Numbered from the stretch's first letter, positions 7,139-16,499 are shown. The stretch is 20,319 nucleotides of DNA from Brevundimonas sp. UBA5936 (GCA_002430835.1 DJDA01000058.1:1-20319); one strand, 5' to 3'. Translations and numbers: made by a program. Notes: generated by a model from the letters alone, not told the origin.

Positions 7139-8670
7139 CGACGGCGCCCAAGCCCTTCCCCTCTCAGGATTTCGACGCCCTGGACGGCTTCGATCTTGAT
7201 GATGAGTTCATGGACCTGCACCCGACGGGCGCCGGAGCGCCTGGACCTGCGTCCATGGGGCGGATTCCCGACGCCTTTGACCCGGTCGGACAGATGCGGA
7301 CAGAAACCGAGGCGGCGATCAATACGGCGGGCGCCGCGCCCCCCGTCGCCCCGCCCGTGGTGGCCGCCATGCCCGCGGTCGAGACGTCGACGGCGCTGAC
7401 GATGGGCGGGCCGGCCTCGGTCGAGGTGTCGATCCCGCGCATCGGGGTGCACATCTTCGCCGAGCGCCAGGACACGGCCGCCGCCGCCGAGCGCGCCGGC
7501 CAGGATCGCCGCATGGCCCGCGCCACGACCCAGATCCGCCTCGGCGGCGTCCAGGCGGCGATCGAGGCCTATCAGGCCGAACCGACGCCGCCGCTGATCA
7601 TCGTCGAGAGCCTGAAGGCGCCGCAGGATCTGCTGGCCGAGATCGACCAGCTGGCCCAGGTCTGCGACGCGGGCACCAAGGTCGTCATCATCGGCGCGAC
7701 CAACGACATCTTGCTGTTCCGCGAGCTCATGCGACGGGGCGTGAGCGAATATCTGGTGGCGCCGGTGCAGCCGCTGCAGCTGATCGCCGCCATCGGGGGC
7801 CTGTTCGCCGATCCGGCCCAGCCTTTCGTCGGCCGGACCATCGCCTTCGTCGGCGCGCGGGGCGGGGCGGGGGCCTCGGCCGTGGCGCACAACACCGCCT
7901 ATGCGATGAGCGAACGCATCGGCGTCAACACCGTCATCGTCGACTACGATCTGCCGTTCGGCACGGCCGGGCTGGACTTCAACCAGGATCCGCTGAACGG
8001 CGTGGCCGACGCCCTGAACCAGCCGGATCGCCTGGACGCCACCCTGCTGGACCGGATGATGGTCCGCTGCACCGACAAGCTGAGCCTGTTCGCCGCGCCC
8101 GCGACGCTGGAGACCGACTGGGACATCGGCGCCGAGGCCTTTGAGGAAGTCACCACCCGCATCCGGGCGACCGCGCCCTTCGTGGTGCTGGACCTGCCGC
8201 ACCTGTGGTCGGGCTGGATGCGCCGCGCGTTGATCGCGGCGGACGAGGTGGTGGTGGTGGCGACGCCGGACCTGGCCTCGCTGCGCAACGCCAAGAACAT
8301 GATCGACCTGATCAAGCAGGGGCGCCCCAACGACGCCCCGCCGCGCCTGGTGCTGAACCAGGTGGGCATACCGGGGCGGCCCGAGATTCCGGCCAAGGAT
8401 TTCGGCGCGGCCCTGGGCGTCCATCCCAGCCTCAGCATTCCCTTCGACGCCAAGGTGTTCGGCGCGGCCGCCAACAACGGCCAGATGATCGTCGACGCCG
8501 CCGCCAAGACCAAGGCGGCCGAGGCTTTCGAGACCCTGGCGCAGATCGTCTCGCGCCGCGAGCTGCCGGCCGCCTCCGCGCGTGCAGCAGGCCGGGCCAA
8601 GCCGACGGCGGCGGCCAAGAGCGCCGGAAGCAGCTCCCTGCTCGGCTCTCTGTTCAGCAAGAAGCGCTGA
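7135..8670 (+). CDS. cpaE: Pilus localisation ATPase CpaE (TadZ)
   Basis: This 511-aa MinD/ParA-like protein positions the Tad pilus machine at the cell pole. An N-terminal disordered region (about 1-100, Pro/Ala-rich) precedes a receiver-like domain (about 105-225, containing VVIIGATNDILLFRELMRRG). A ParA/MinD-type domain starts at IAFVGARGGAGAS. Residues 240-248 read GARGGAGAS, so both lysines of the deviant Walker A pattern KGGxGK[ST] are replaced (Arg242 and Ala247). Loss of the second lysine is common in this family. YDLPFGTAGLDFNQDP is a CpaE hallmark. A Lys/Ala/Ser-rich C-terminal tail ends LLGSLFSKKR. It starts with an ATGA overlap on cpaD and lies 4 bases before cpaF. Confidence 0.95.
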   Translation: MTTAPKPFPSQDFDALDGFDLDDEFMDLHPTGAGAPGPASMGRIPDAFDPVGQMRTETEAAINTAGAAPPVAPPVVAAMPAVETSTALTMGGPASVEVSIPRIGVHIFAERQDTAAAAERAGQDRRMARATTQIRLGGVQAAIEAYQAEPTPPLIIVESLKAPQDLLAEIDQLAQVCDAGTKVVIIGATNDILLFRELMRRGVSEYLVAPVQPLQLIAAIGGLFADPAQPFVGRTIAFVGARGGAGASAVAHNTAYAMSERIGVNTVIVDYDLPFGTAGLDFNQDPLNGVADALNQPDRLDATLLDRMMVRCTDKLSLFAAPATLETDWDIGAEAFEEVTTRIRATAPFVVLDLPHLWSGWMRRALIAADEVVVVATPDLASLRNAKNMIDLIKQGRPNDAPPRLVLNQVGIPGRPEIPAKDFGAALGVHPSLSIPFDAKVFGAAANNGQMIVDAAAKTKAAEAFETLAQIVSRRELPAASARAAGRAKPTAAAKSAGSSSLLGSLFSKKR

Positions 8671-8674
8671 GGCC

Positions 8675-10255
<1,581 letters not shown>

Positions 10256-10260
10256 GGGCG

Positions 10261-11244
10261 ATGCTGCTTCCCATCCTGGCGGCGATCCTGGCCTTCATCA
10301 CCATCGGCGGCGTCGGCTGGGTGCTGGTCGGCGGCGACGATTCCTCGAGCCAGGCGGTCAAGCGCGCCAAGACGATGGGCGGGGTGCGGGCCGAGGCGGC
10401 GGCGAACGCCAAGCGCGTCGCGGCGGCCAATACGCCCGAGGCGCGCCGCAAGCAGATCCTGCTGCAGCTTCAGGAGGTCGACCGGCGCGAGCGCAAGGCG
10501 CGCATGACCACGGCCGCCAAGCTGAAGCAGGCGGGGCTGAGCCTCTCGGTGCGGACCTTCGTCATCATCAGCGTGGTCGCAGGTCTGGTCGGGGCGCTGC
10601 TGGCCTTCGTTCTGGGAGCCAACATCATCATCGTCCTGGGCGTCGGCGTGGCGGCGGGTCTGGGGTTGCCGCGCTGGATCGTCGGCATGAAGGCCAAGGC
10701 GCGGATGAAGAAATTCTCACTGGCCTTCGCTGACGCCGTCGACATTCTGGTGCGCGGCATCAAGACCGGCTTGCCGGTCCATGACTGCTTCAAGATCATC
10801 GCCCGTGAGAGCCCCGAGCCTCTGGCCGGCGAGTTCCGCACCCTGGTCGAGGGCATGGGGGTGGGGCTGACGCTCGCCCAGGCGCTGGACAAGATGTACG
10901 AGCGCATGCCGACGCCGGAGCTGAAATTCTTCGCCATCGTCATCGCCATCCAGCAGAAGTCGGGCGGCAACCTGGCCGAGGCGCTGGGCAATCTGACCAC
11001 GGTGCTGCGCGCTCGGCGGATGATGGGCGAGAAGATCAAGGCCCTGTCGTCCGAGGCCATCGCCTCGGCGGGCATCATCGCCTCCTTGCCGCCGGCGGTC
11101 ATGATCCTCGTGATGCTGTCCAACCCCAGCTACATGCTGCTGATGTTCACGGACATTCGCGGGCAGGTCATGCTGATGGGCGCGGCCCTGTGGATGGCGA
11201 TCGGCGTCTTCGTGATGAAGCGCATGATCTCCTTCAAGTTCTGA
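10261..11244 (+). CDS. tadB: Tad inner-membrane platform protein TadB (CpaG)
   Basis: This 327-aa polytopic membrane protein of the type II secretion F (T2SSF) family works with TadC and CpaF as the assembly platform. One membrane helix lies at the very N-terminus (MLLPILAAILAFITIGGVG). A charged cytoplasmic stretch (about 28-95) and a helix pair (about 98-140) follow. The T2SSF domain (about 150-280) contains VDILVRGIKTGLPVHDCFKI and QQKSGGNLAEALGNL, and C-terminal helices end the protein. ATG 10261 is preceded by GGAGTAGGGG, a good ribosome site that overlaps the cpaF stop. The same frame is open far upstream inside cpaF, but that part is not protein-like. C. crescentus calls this gene cpaG. 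Confidence 0.94.
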   Translation: MLLPILAAILAFITIGGVGWVLVGGDDSSSQAVKRAKTMGGVRAEAAANAKRVAAANTPEARRKQILLQLQEVDRRERKARMTTAAKLKQAGLSLSVRTFVIISVVAGLVGALLAFVLGANIIIVLGVGVAAGLGLPRWIVGMKAKARMKKFSLAFADAVDILVRGIKTGLPVHDCFKIIARESPEPLAGEFRTLVEGMGVGLTLAQALDKMYERMPTPELKFFAIVIAIQQKSGGNLAEALGNLTTVLRARRMMGEKIKALSSEAIASAGIIASLPPAVMILVMLSNPSYMLLMFTDIRGQVMLMGAALWMAIGVFVMKRMISFKF

Positions 11245-11259
11245 GATGGGGGCGACGAC

Positions 11260-12249
11260 GTGAACGGCTTCATGCGCTTCATCACCGACCCGCAGAACCT
11301 CTTGAGCATCGGCGTAGGCGTGGCGGTGTTCGCCAGCGTCCTGACCTTGCTGTCCTCCTTCGTCGGCGGCGGCGCGCGGCTGGACAAGCGGATGAAGGCC
11401 GTGGCCGAGCGCCGCGAGGAACTGCGCCGCCGCTCGCGTCAGGCGATGCGCGGCGGGGCGGGCGAAGGCTCCAGCCTGCGCCAGACCGATGACAGCTATC
11501 GCAGCCGGGTGGTCGCGCGCCTGAACCTGACGAAGCTGCTGGAAGATCCCAAGGTGGCCGAGAACATGGTCCAGGCGGGCTTCCGCGGGCCTGGTCCGTT
11601 GAACACCTTCTACTTCTTCCGCTTCGCCAGCCCCTTCATCCTGATGGCGCTGACGGCCTTCTATCTGTTCGTCGTGGTCAAGCCGGACCTGCCGATGATG
11701 ACGCAGGTCGCCATGGTGGTGATGGCTGCGGGCGTCGGCTTCTATGCTCCGAACATCTATCTGAAGAACATGATCGACAAGCGACGCGCCTCGATCATGG
11801 CGGCCTTCCCGGACTCGCTCGACCTGCTGCTGATCTGCGTGGAGTCCGGCATGTCGATCGAGGCGGCCATCCAGAAGGTCAGCCAGGAGGTCGGCGGCCA
11901 GTCGATCGAACTGGCCGAGGAGCTGTCCCTGCTCTCGGCCGAGCTCAGCTATCTGCCGGACCGGCGTATGGCCTATGAGGGCATGGCCAAGCGGACGCAG
12001 CATCCGGGCATCAAGGCCGTGGCCACCGCCATGACCCAGGCGGAGACCTACGGCACGCCGCTGGGGTCGGCCCTGCGCGTCATGGCCAAGGAAAACCGCG
12101 ACCTGCGCCTGGCCGCCGCCGAGAAGAAGGCCGCGGCCCTGCCGGCCAAGCTGACCGTGCCGATGATCCTGTTCTTCCTGCCGGTGCTGTTCGTCGTCAT
12201 CCTGGGCCCGGCCATCATCAACATTCAGGACATGATGAAGGGCGGCTGA
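11260..12249 (+). CDS. tadC: Tad inner-membrane platform protein TadC (CpaH)
   Basis: This 329-aa T2SSF-family membrane protein is the partner of TadB. A first helix (about residues 14-32) is followed by a basic cytoplasmic segment and a helix pair near 125-170. The F domain (about 185-300) contains DSLDLLLICVESGMSIEAAIQ and AMTQAETYGTPLGSALRVMA, and the last helix (about 295-320) contains VPMILFFLPVLFVVILGPAI. The start is GTG 11260 with GGGGG about 8 bases upstream; an ATG four codons later is an alternative. It is the last gene of the operon, ending just before a perfect palindrome. Confidence 0.94.
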   Translation: MNGFMRFITDPQNLLSIGVGVAVFASVLTLLSSFVGGGARLDKRMKAVAERREELRRRSRQAMRGGAGEGSSLRQTDDSYRSRVVARLNLTKLLEDPKVAENMVQAGFRGPGPLNTFYFFRFASPFILMALTAFYLFVVVKPDLPMMTQVAMVVMAAGVGFYAPNIYLKNMIDKRRASIMAAFPDSLDLLLICVESGMSIEAAIQKVSQEVGGQSIELAEELSLLSAELSYLPDRRMAYEGMAKRTQHPGIKAVATAMTQAETYGTPLGSALRVMAKENRDLRLAAAEKKAAALPAKLTVPMILFFLPVLFVVILGPAIINIQDMMKGG

Positions 12250-12250
12250 G

Positions 12251-12270
12251 GGGCTGAGACGTCTCAGCCC
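12251..12270. terminator. Perfect 20-bp palindrome, probable bidirectional terminator
   Basis: GGGCTGAGAC is followed immediately by its exact reverse complement GTCTCAGCCC. It sits between the convergent tadC and SRPBCC genes and contains the stop codon of the latter (12264-12266). There is only a weak pyrimidine run on the plus side (TCTTC), so termination is plausible but not classic. A protein-binding palindrome is the alternative. Confidence 0.55.
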
Positions 12271-12698
12271 TCTTCGGCGGTCCGCTTCAGAGCTTCGCTG
12301 ATGGCCTGATAGGCCGGGCGGATGCGGGCGCGATGCTTGTCGTGGAACAGTTCAGCGCGCAGGCCGGTGAAGACCGTGCCGTGCGACACGATGCAGGCGC
12401 CGCGTTCCAGCTCTTCGATCTCATAGTAGCGCAGGGTGCGGAACAGGAAGCCGCGGCGCTCGATCCAGACCAGCTGGGCGTTGGGCTCCCACTCGCCGAG
12501 CTGCGCCTGCACCTGACGCTCGCCCAGGTCGGGTAGGCGTTCCATCAGGCTGATCGGCGCGCCGAAGCCCAGGGCGCCCTCGACCTCGACCTCGTGCGGA
12601 TTCCAGCGGTTCCAGCCGCCGAAGTCCGTCAGCACCTCCCAGAGGCGTTCGGCCGTGGCGCGCACGCCGATGCGGTTCTCGATGCGGATCGTTTCCAT
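12264..12698 (-). CDS. SRPBCC-family (polyketide cyclase/START-like) protein
   Basis: This 144-aa soluble protein has the SRPBCC ligand-binding fold. Typical features are the N-terminal strand plus ATAERLWEVLTDFGGWNRWNPH (helix and the conserved W-x-x-W-N-P turn), then GEWEPNAQLVWIERR and a long C-terminal helix (RIRPAYQAISEALKR). Members bind hydrophobic ligands, and the specific substrate cannot be told. ATG 12698 has AGGAAG about 5 bases upstream. It is a single gene converging on the pilus operon, with its stop codon inside the shared palindrome. Confidence 0.85.
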   Translation of the reverse strand: METIRIENRIGVRATAERLWEVLTDFGGWNRWNPHEVEVEGALGFGAPISLMERLPDLGERQVQAQLGEWEPNAQLVWIERRGFLFRTLRYYEIEELERGACIVSHGTVFTGLRAELFHDKHRARIRPAYQAISEALKRTAEEG

Positions 12699-12813
12699 GA
12701 CGCTTCCTGTGACACGGCTTTTTGCGTTTAGGAAGACACAGAGGCGCCCGGCGTTTGTCCTTGGAGCCTTCGTCCCGCCGCGTTAAGTCCGAGCCTCAGC
12801 GCAAGGAGCCGTA

Positions 12814-13155
12814 ATGATCACCCGCATCCAGCCCGACAGCCGCATGAGCCAGGCCGTGATCCACGGCCAGACCATCTACCTGGCCGGACAGGTCGGCGAA
12901 CCGGGCGAGGACGTCGCCGCCCAGACGCGCACCGCCCTGGCCGAGGTCGAGGCGATCCTGGCCGAGTGCGGCAGCGACAAGTCGAAGATCCTGTCGGCCC
13001 AGGTCTGGCTGGCCGACATCGCCGATTTCGAGGCGATGAACGGCGTCTGGGACGCCTGGGTCGATCCGGCCCATCCGCCTGCCCGCGCCACCTGCGAGGC
13101 CAAGCTGGCGACGCCCGACTACCTCGTCGAGGTCATCGTCGTGGCGGCGCGCTGA
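12814..13155 (+). CDS. RidA/YjgF-family protein
   Basis: This 113-aa protein belongs to the Rid (YjgF/YER057c/UK114) superfamily. Characterised members hydrolyse reactive enamine/imine intermediates such as 2-aminoacrylate. It shows VIHGQTIYLAGQVGE at the N-terminal strand and PPARATCEAKLATPDYLVEV at the C-terminus. Arg91 occupies the place of the substrate-binding arginine of RidA. It is shorter than E. coli RidA (about 128 aa) and the surrounding residues differ, so it may be a non-RidA subfamily member. ATG 12814 follows AAGGAG at 5 bases. It is the first of three packed genes. Confidence 0.87.
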   Translation: MITRIQPDSRMSQAVIHGQTIYLAGQVGEPGEDVAAQTRTALAEVEAILAECGSDKSKILSAQVWLADIADFEAMNGVWDAWVDPAHPPARATCEAKLATPDYLVEVIVVAAR

Positions 13156-13156
13156 C

Positions 13157-13372
13157 ATGGCCCGCGTCATCTCCCCGGAAAGCGAGCTGGAGCGGTTCAA
13201 GGCGACCCGCGTCACCGCCCTCTATCGTCTCGACCTGATCGAGAAGGGGGCGCAGCTGACCTATGACGACGGCACGCCGGTCGACATGGCGTCCGAGGCG
13301 CAGCGGCTGAAGGATCAGGTCGCCGACATGGACCGCCGCATCGCGCGACTGGAAGCGGCGGGCGAGGCGTGA
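13157..13372 (+). CDS. Small protein of unknown function (71 aa)
   Basis: I do not recognise a family. The gene begins one base after the upstream RidA-like stop and overlaps the downstream YbaK-like start by 4 bases (GTGA). That packing is the main evidence that it is real. The product is soluble and charged: ESELERFKATRVTALYRLDLIEKG, a short DDGTPVD turn, then a heptad-like helix (EAQRLKDQVADMDRRIARLEA) that could form a coiled coil. It has no signal peptide or Cys. Confidence 0.75.
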   Translation: MARVISPESELERFKATRVTALYRLDLIEKGAQLTYDDGTPVDMASEAQRLKDQVADMDRRIARLEAAGEA

Positions 13373-13827
13373 GTCTGGCCAGCGTCCAGGCCTTCTTCGC
13401 AGAGCAGGCGCCGGACATCGCGATCATCGAACTGGACGTCAGCACCGCCACCGTGGCCGAAGCCGCCGCGGCCCACGGCGTCGAACCGGGTCAGATCGCC
13501 AAGACCCTGTCGCTGCGCGCGGGCGACCGCATCGTCCTGCTGGTGACGACGGGCGACGCCCGGCTGGACAACGCCAAGGCCAAGGCGGCCTTCGGCGGCA
13601 AGGTGAACATGCTGGACCTGGCCGAGGTCGAGGGCGTGACCGGCCACCCGGTCGGCGGCGTCTGCCCGTTCGGTCTGGCGACGCCCCTGCCGGTCTATTG
13701 CGATGTCTCGCTGAAGGCGTGGGACGTGGTGATCCCGGCGGCGGGGGCCATCCATTCCGCCGTTCGCATCAGCCCCGAACGGATGGCCGAACTGACCGCC
13801 TCCGAATGGGTCGACGCCTGCCGTTAA
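13369..13827 (+). CDS. YbaK/EbsC-type aminoacyl-tRNA deacylase-like protein
   Basis: This 152-aa protein matches the YbaK/ProX trans-editing domain, members of which hydrolyse mischarged tRNAs such as Cys-tRNA(Pro) or Ala-tRNA(Pro). Family features are VEPGQIAKTLSLRAGDRIVL (with the conserved Lys), FGGKVNMLDLAEVEGVTGHP, then GGVCPFGL and AAGAIHSAVRISPERM near the end. The exact tRNA substrate cannot be read from this. The start is GTG 13369, overlapping the stop of the small gene before it. The stop codon (TAA 13825-13827) overlaps the stop of the convergent sigma-factor gene. Confidence 0.88.
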   Translation: MSLASVQAFFAEQAPDIAIIELDVSTATVAEAAAAHGVEPGQIAKTLSLRAGDRIVLLVTTGDARLDNAKAKAAFGGKVNMLDLAEVEGVTGHPVGGVCPFGLATPLPVYCDVSLKAWDVVIPAAGAIHSAVRISPERMAELTASEWVDACR

Positions 13828-14726
13828 GCCGAGGCGAGCGGCGGTTCGTTCATCAGAGCCGCGATGCGCGCCAGCTTATCCGGGTTGCGCGTGATGAAGA
13901 CTTCGACGATGCGGCCGTCAGCGATGGTCAGGGCTGTCGTCTGCAGGATGCGGCCGCGTTCCAGGCTGATGTAGCCGGGCAGGCCGTCGATCCAGACGGG
14001 ACGGAGCATTTCCGAGCCTTCATGCCCGTATTTGCGATGCAGGCCGGCGTAGAGCCGCAACAGCTTCGGCGCGCCCTGGATCGCGTTGTGGAAGGCCATC
14101 ACCTTGCCCCCGCCGTCCGACTTCAGCGTCGCCTCGTCCGCCAGAAGGGCGCCGAGGGCGACCATGTCGCCGGACCGCGCCGCTTCGAAGAAGACGCGGG
14201 CGATGCGTTCGCCCTCTTGCGGCTCCACGGCGTAGCGGGGGCGGGCTTCCCGGATATGGCGGCGGGCGCGACTGGCCAGTTGCCGCACCGAAGCGGGGTC
14301 GCGCTCCAGCGTCGTCGCCACCTCGGCGAAGCCGACATCGAACACGTCATGAAGAAGGAAGGCGGCGCGTTCCAGGGGCGATAGCCGCTCCATCGCCGTC
14401 ATCAAGGACAGGGTCAGGTCATCGGCGAAGACCTCGGCGTCCGCCTCCGGCCCGGTGATCAGCGGCTCGGGCAGCCAGGCGCCGACATAGGTCTCGCGCC
14501 GCACGCGCGCGGATTTCAGCAGGTCCAGCGCCAGGCGGGTCGTGGTGCGCGTCAGCCAGGCGCCGGGCTCGCGGATCTCGGCCGGGTCGACCCTGCTCCA
14601 CCGCAGCCAGGCCTCCTGCGTCACGTCTTCCGCCTCGGCCAGGGAGCCGAGCATGCGGTAGGCGAGGCGCGTCAGCCGGGGCCGATGCGCCTCGAAGACT
14701 TCGGTCGCGGGGTCAGGCCGCGACAC
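13824..14726 (-). CDS. ECF41-type RNA polymerase sigma factor with SnoaL-like C-terminal domain (SigJ-like)
   Basis: This 300-aa sigma factor of the extracytoplasmic-function class has sigma region 2 (about 13-78: LAYRMLGSLAEAEDVTQEAW) and region 4 (about 105-160: RLSPLERAAFLLHDVFDVGF). A SnoaL/NTF2-like extension of about 130 residues follows. The three conserved ECF41 signatures are all present: WLPEP (84-88) in the linker, DGGGK (204-208) and NPDKL (281-285). In this family the extension modulates core-enzyme binding instead of a separate anti-sigma factor. The start is GTG 14726, inside the end of the upstream carboxymuconolactone decarboxylase gene (14-base overlap), so the two are cotranscribed. 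Its regulon is expected to be that operon itself. Confidence 0.94.
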   Translation of the reverse strand: MSRPDPATEVFEAHRPRLTRLAYRMLGSLAEAEDVTQEAWLRWSRVDPAEIREPGAWLTRTTTRLALDLLKSARVRRETYVGAWLPEPLITGPEADAEVFADDLTLSLMTAMERLSPLERAAFLLHDVFDVGFAEVATTLERDPASVRQLASRARRHIREARPRYAVEPQEGERIARVFFEAARSGDMVALGALLADEATLKSDGGGKVMAFHNAIQGAPKLLRLYAGLHRKYGHEGSEMLRPVWIDGLPGYISLERGRILQTTALTIADGRIVEVFITRNPDKLARIAALMNEPPLASA

Positions 14727-15177
14727 GCGCGGGGCCTGCCGGATGGGCCGAGCGGAAGCCGACGGCGAGCCGATTCCAGACGTTGATCGCCCCGATGGCG
14801 AAGGTCAGGTTCACCTGTTCGGCTTCATTGAACTCGGCCTTGAACACGGCATAGTCCGCATCGGACGCTTGGGATTGTTCGATGCGCGTCAGGCTCTCGG
14901 CCCAGGTCAGGGCGGCGCGTTCGCGTGGGCTGAACAGCGAGGATTCCCGCCACGCAGCGAGCAGGTGCAGACGCACTTCGTCCTCACCGGCCCGGCGAGC
15001 GTCGGCGGTGTGCATGTGCAGGCAATAGGCGCAGCCGTTGATCTGCGAGACGCGGATCTTCAGCAGTTCCAGCAGGCTGTGCTCAAGGCCGCTGGCGGCG
15101 ACGGCCTGTTCCAGCTTGAGCATCGCCTGATAGGCTTCGGGGGCGGCCTTGGCGGGGTTGGCGAGGCGTGGGGTCAT
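14713..15177 (-). CDS. Carboxymuconolactone decarboxylase / AhpD-like protein, ECF41 partner
   Basis: This 154-aa AhpD/CMD-fold protein carries the redox motif Cys49-Ala-Tyr-Cys52 with His56, and Glu37 upstream (LLELLKIRVSQINGCAYCLHMH). Such proteins act as peroxidase-like or disulphide-relay enzymes, and the substrate is unknown. ATG 15177 is chosen because AGGAG lies 9 bases upstream. A longer frame from 15216 would begin at or upstream of the expected transcription start of the ECF41-type promoter, so it is unlikely. Genes of the carboxymuconolactone decarboxylase, oxidoreductase or epimerase (COE) group are the standard neighbours of ECF41 sigma genes. Here the sigma gene follows with a 14-base overlap. 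Confidence 0.9.
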   Translation of the reverse strand: MTPRLANPAKAAPEAYQAMLKLEQAVAASGLEHSLLELLKIRVSQINGCAYCLHMHTADARRAGEDEVRLHLLAAWRESSLFSPRERAALTWAESLTRIEQSQASDADYAVFKAEFNEAEQVNLTFAIGAINVWNRLAVGFRSAHPAGPARVAA

Positions 15178-15216
15178 GTCGTGTCTCCTACGAGCGTGAG
15201 TGCGCGTCGCCTCCAT

Positions 15217-15243
15217 GACGAGACAGGGCGGCGGAGTGTGACA
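15217..15243 (-). promoter_or_regulatory. ECF41-type promoter (TGTCACA-N16-CGTC)
   Basis: Read on the minus strand, TGTCACA (15243-15237) is followed after exactly 16 bases by CGTC (15220-15217). This is the consensus reported for ECF41 sigma factors. It sits 40 bases upstream of the CMD-like gene start and downstream of the dapE stop, so it would drive the CMD-sigma operon alone. Confidence 0.85.
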
Positions 15244-15255
15244 TGACCTTGCCGA

Positions 15256-16449
15256 TCAGGGTTTCAGACGCTCCAGCACCGTGGCGATGACGCGCTCATA
15301 GGCGTCGGTCAGGGCGCGCAGCTCGGCCTCGGGCACGCGCTCGTCGACCTGGTGCATGGTCTGGCCGACCAGACCCAGCTCCAGCACGGGACACAGGGCG
15401 CGGATGAAGCGGGCGTCGGAGGTGCCGCCGGTGGTCGAGGCCTCGGGGCGACGGCCCAGCACGGCCTCCACCGCGTCCTGCACGGCGCCGACGAAGACGC
15501 CGGGTTCGGTCAGGAAGGCTTCGCCCGAGCACATATGCTCCAGCTCGATCCGCAGACCGGTCTCGGCCTGAAGCGCGCCCGCCTCGCGGTTCAGCCAGTC
15601 GATCAGGCCGTCGCCGGTGTGGGTCGGGTTGAAGCGGATGTTCAGCCGCGCCTTGGCCTCGGCCGGGATGATGTTGGTCGCCGGATTACCTACGTCGATG
15701 GTGGTGATCTCCAGGTTCGACGGCGGGAACTCGGGATAGCCCTCGTCGAGGACGTGGGCGTCGATCCGGGCCAGCAGCCGGGCGATGACCGGGGCCGGAT
15801 TGGCGGCGCGATCGGGATAGGCGACGTGGCCCTGCTTGCCGAAGACGGTGATCCAGGTGTTCAGCGAGCCGCGCCGCCCGACCTTGATCATGTCGCCCAG
15901 GTGGTGGGCCGAGGAGGGCTCGCCGACCACGCAGGCGTCGATGACCTCGCCTTCGGCGGCCAGGGTCTGGACCACGCGCTTGGTGCCGTGCAGGGCCGGG
16001 CCTTCCTCGTCGCCGGTGATCAGGAAGGACAGGGAGCCTTCGATTTCGCCTTGAGACAGCACGCGCGAGACGGCGGCGACCCAGGCGGCGATGCCGCCCT
16101 TCATGTCCACGGCTCCGCGGCCGTACAGGACGCCGTCGCGGGTCTCGCCCTCGAACGGTCCGGCGCTCCAGGCCTTCAGGTCGCCGATCGGCACCACGTC
16201 GGTATGGCCCGCGAAGCAGAGGTTGGGCGAGGCGGTCCCGCGCCGGGCGTAGAGGTTCTCGATCCGCGCGTCGTGGCCCACGCCGCTCGGCCCCTCGAAC
16301 ACCATGCGGCGGCAGGTGAAGCCCAGGCCGGTCAGGGCGCGCTCCAACACGTCCATCGCCCCTTCGTCGGCGGGGGTGACGGAGGGGATGCGGATCAGGT
16401 CGCGGGTCAGTTCGACAGGATCGATGACGGAATGTGATGCGGCGTTCAT
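15256..16449 (-). CDS. dapE: Succinyl-diaminopimelate desuccinylase DapE
   Basis: This 397-aa M20-family zinc hydrolase converts N-succinyl-L,L-diaminopimelate to L,L-diaminopimelate for lysine and peptidoglycan synthesis. Metal and catalytic residues are visible: GHTDVVP (His82, Asp84), GRGAVDMKGG (Asp115) and ITGDEEGPALHGT (Glu148/Glu149). The C-terminal STGGTSDARFI and the dimerisation domain between are also in place. Length is slightly above the usual 375-380 because of an extra N-terminal dozen residues. ATG 16449 is the only ATG before the conserved LTRDLIRIPSVTP; its ribosome site is weak. It is divergent from the cupin gene across 50 bases. Confidence 0.95.
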   Translation of the reverse strand: MNAASHSVIDPVELTRDLIRIPSVTPADEGAMDVLERALTGLGFTCRRMVFEGPSGVGHDARIENLYARRGTASPNLCFAGHTDVVPIGDLKAWSAGPFEGETRDGVLYGRGAVDMKGGIAAWVAAVSRVLSQGEIEGSLSFLITGDEEGPALHGTKRVVQTLAAEGEVIDACVVGEPSSAHHLGDMIKVGRRGSLNTWITVFGKQGHVAYPDRAANPAPVIARLLARIDAHVLDEGYPEFPPSNLEITTIDVGNPATNIIPAEAKARLNIRFNPTHTGDGLIDWLNREAGALQAETGLRIELEHMCSGEAFLTEPGVFVGAVQDAVEAVLGRRPEASTTGGTSDARFIRALCPVLELGLVGQTMHQVDERVPEAELRALTDAYERVIATVLERLKP

Positions 16450-16499
16450 GAGGCTATTGCTTTAGGCATATCCCGCATCCGCGAGAAGGCCCGAAAACC

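Noticed and set aside
8582..8674. ATG start for cpaF inside the cpaE 3' end
   Set aside because: It would overlap cpaE by 89 bases with non-conserved sequence. GTG 8675 gives a family-like MFGKR start and operon-like spacing.
12699..12714. Second TGTCACA and CGTC pair on the minus strand before the SRPBCC gene
   Set aside because: The two blocks are only 5 bases apart instead of 16 and overlap the ribosome site, so they cannot be an ECF41 promoter.
15178..15216. Upstream ATG extending the CMD-like protein by 13 residues
   Set aside because: It would begin at or before the expected ECF41 transcript start and lacks a ribosome site, while ATG 15177 has AGGAG at good spacing.
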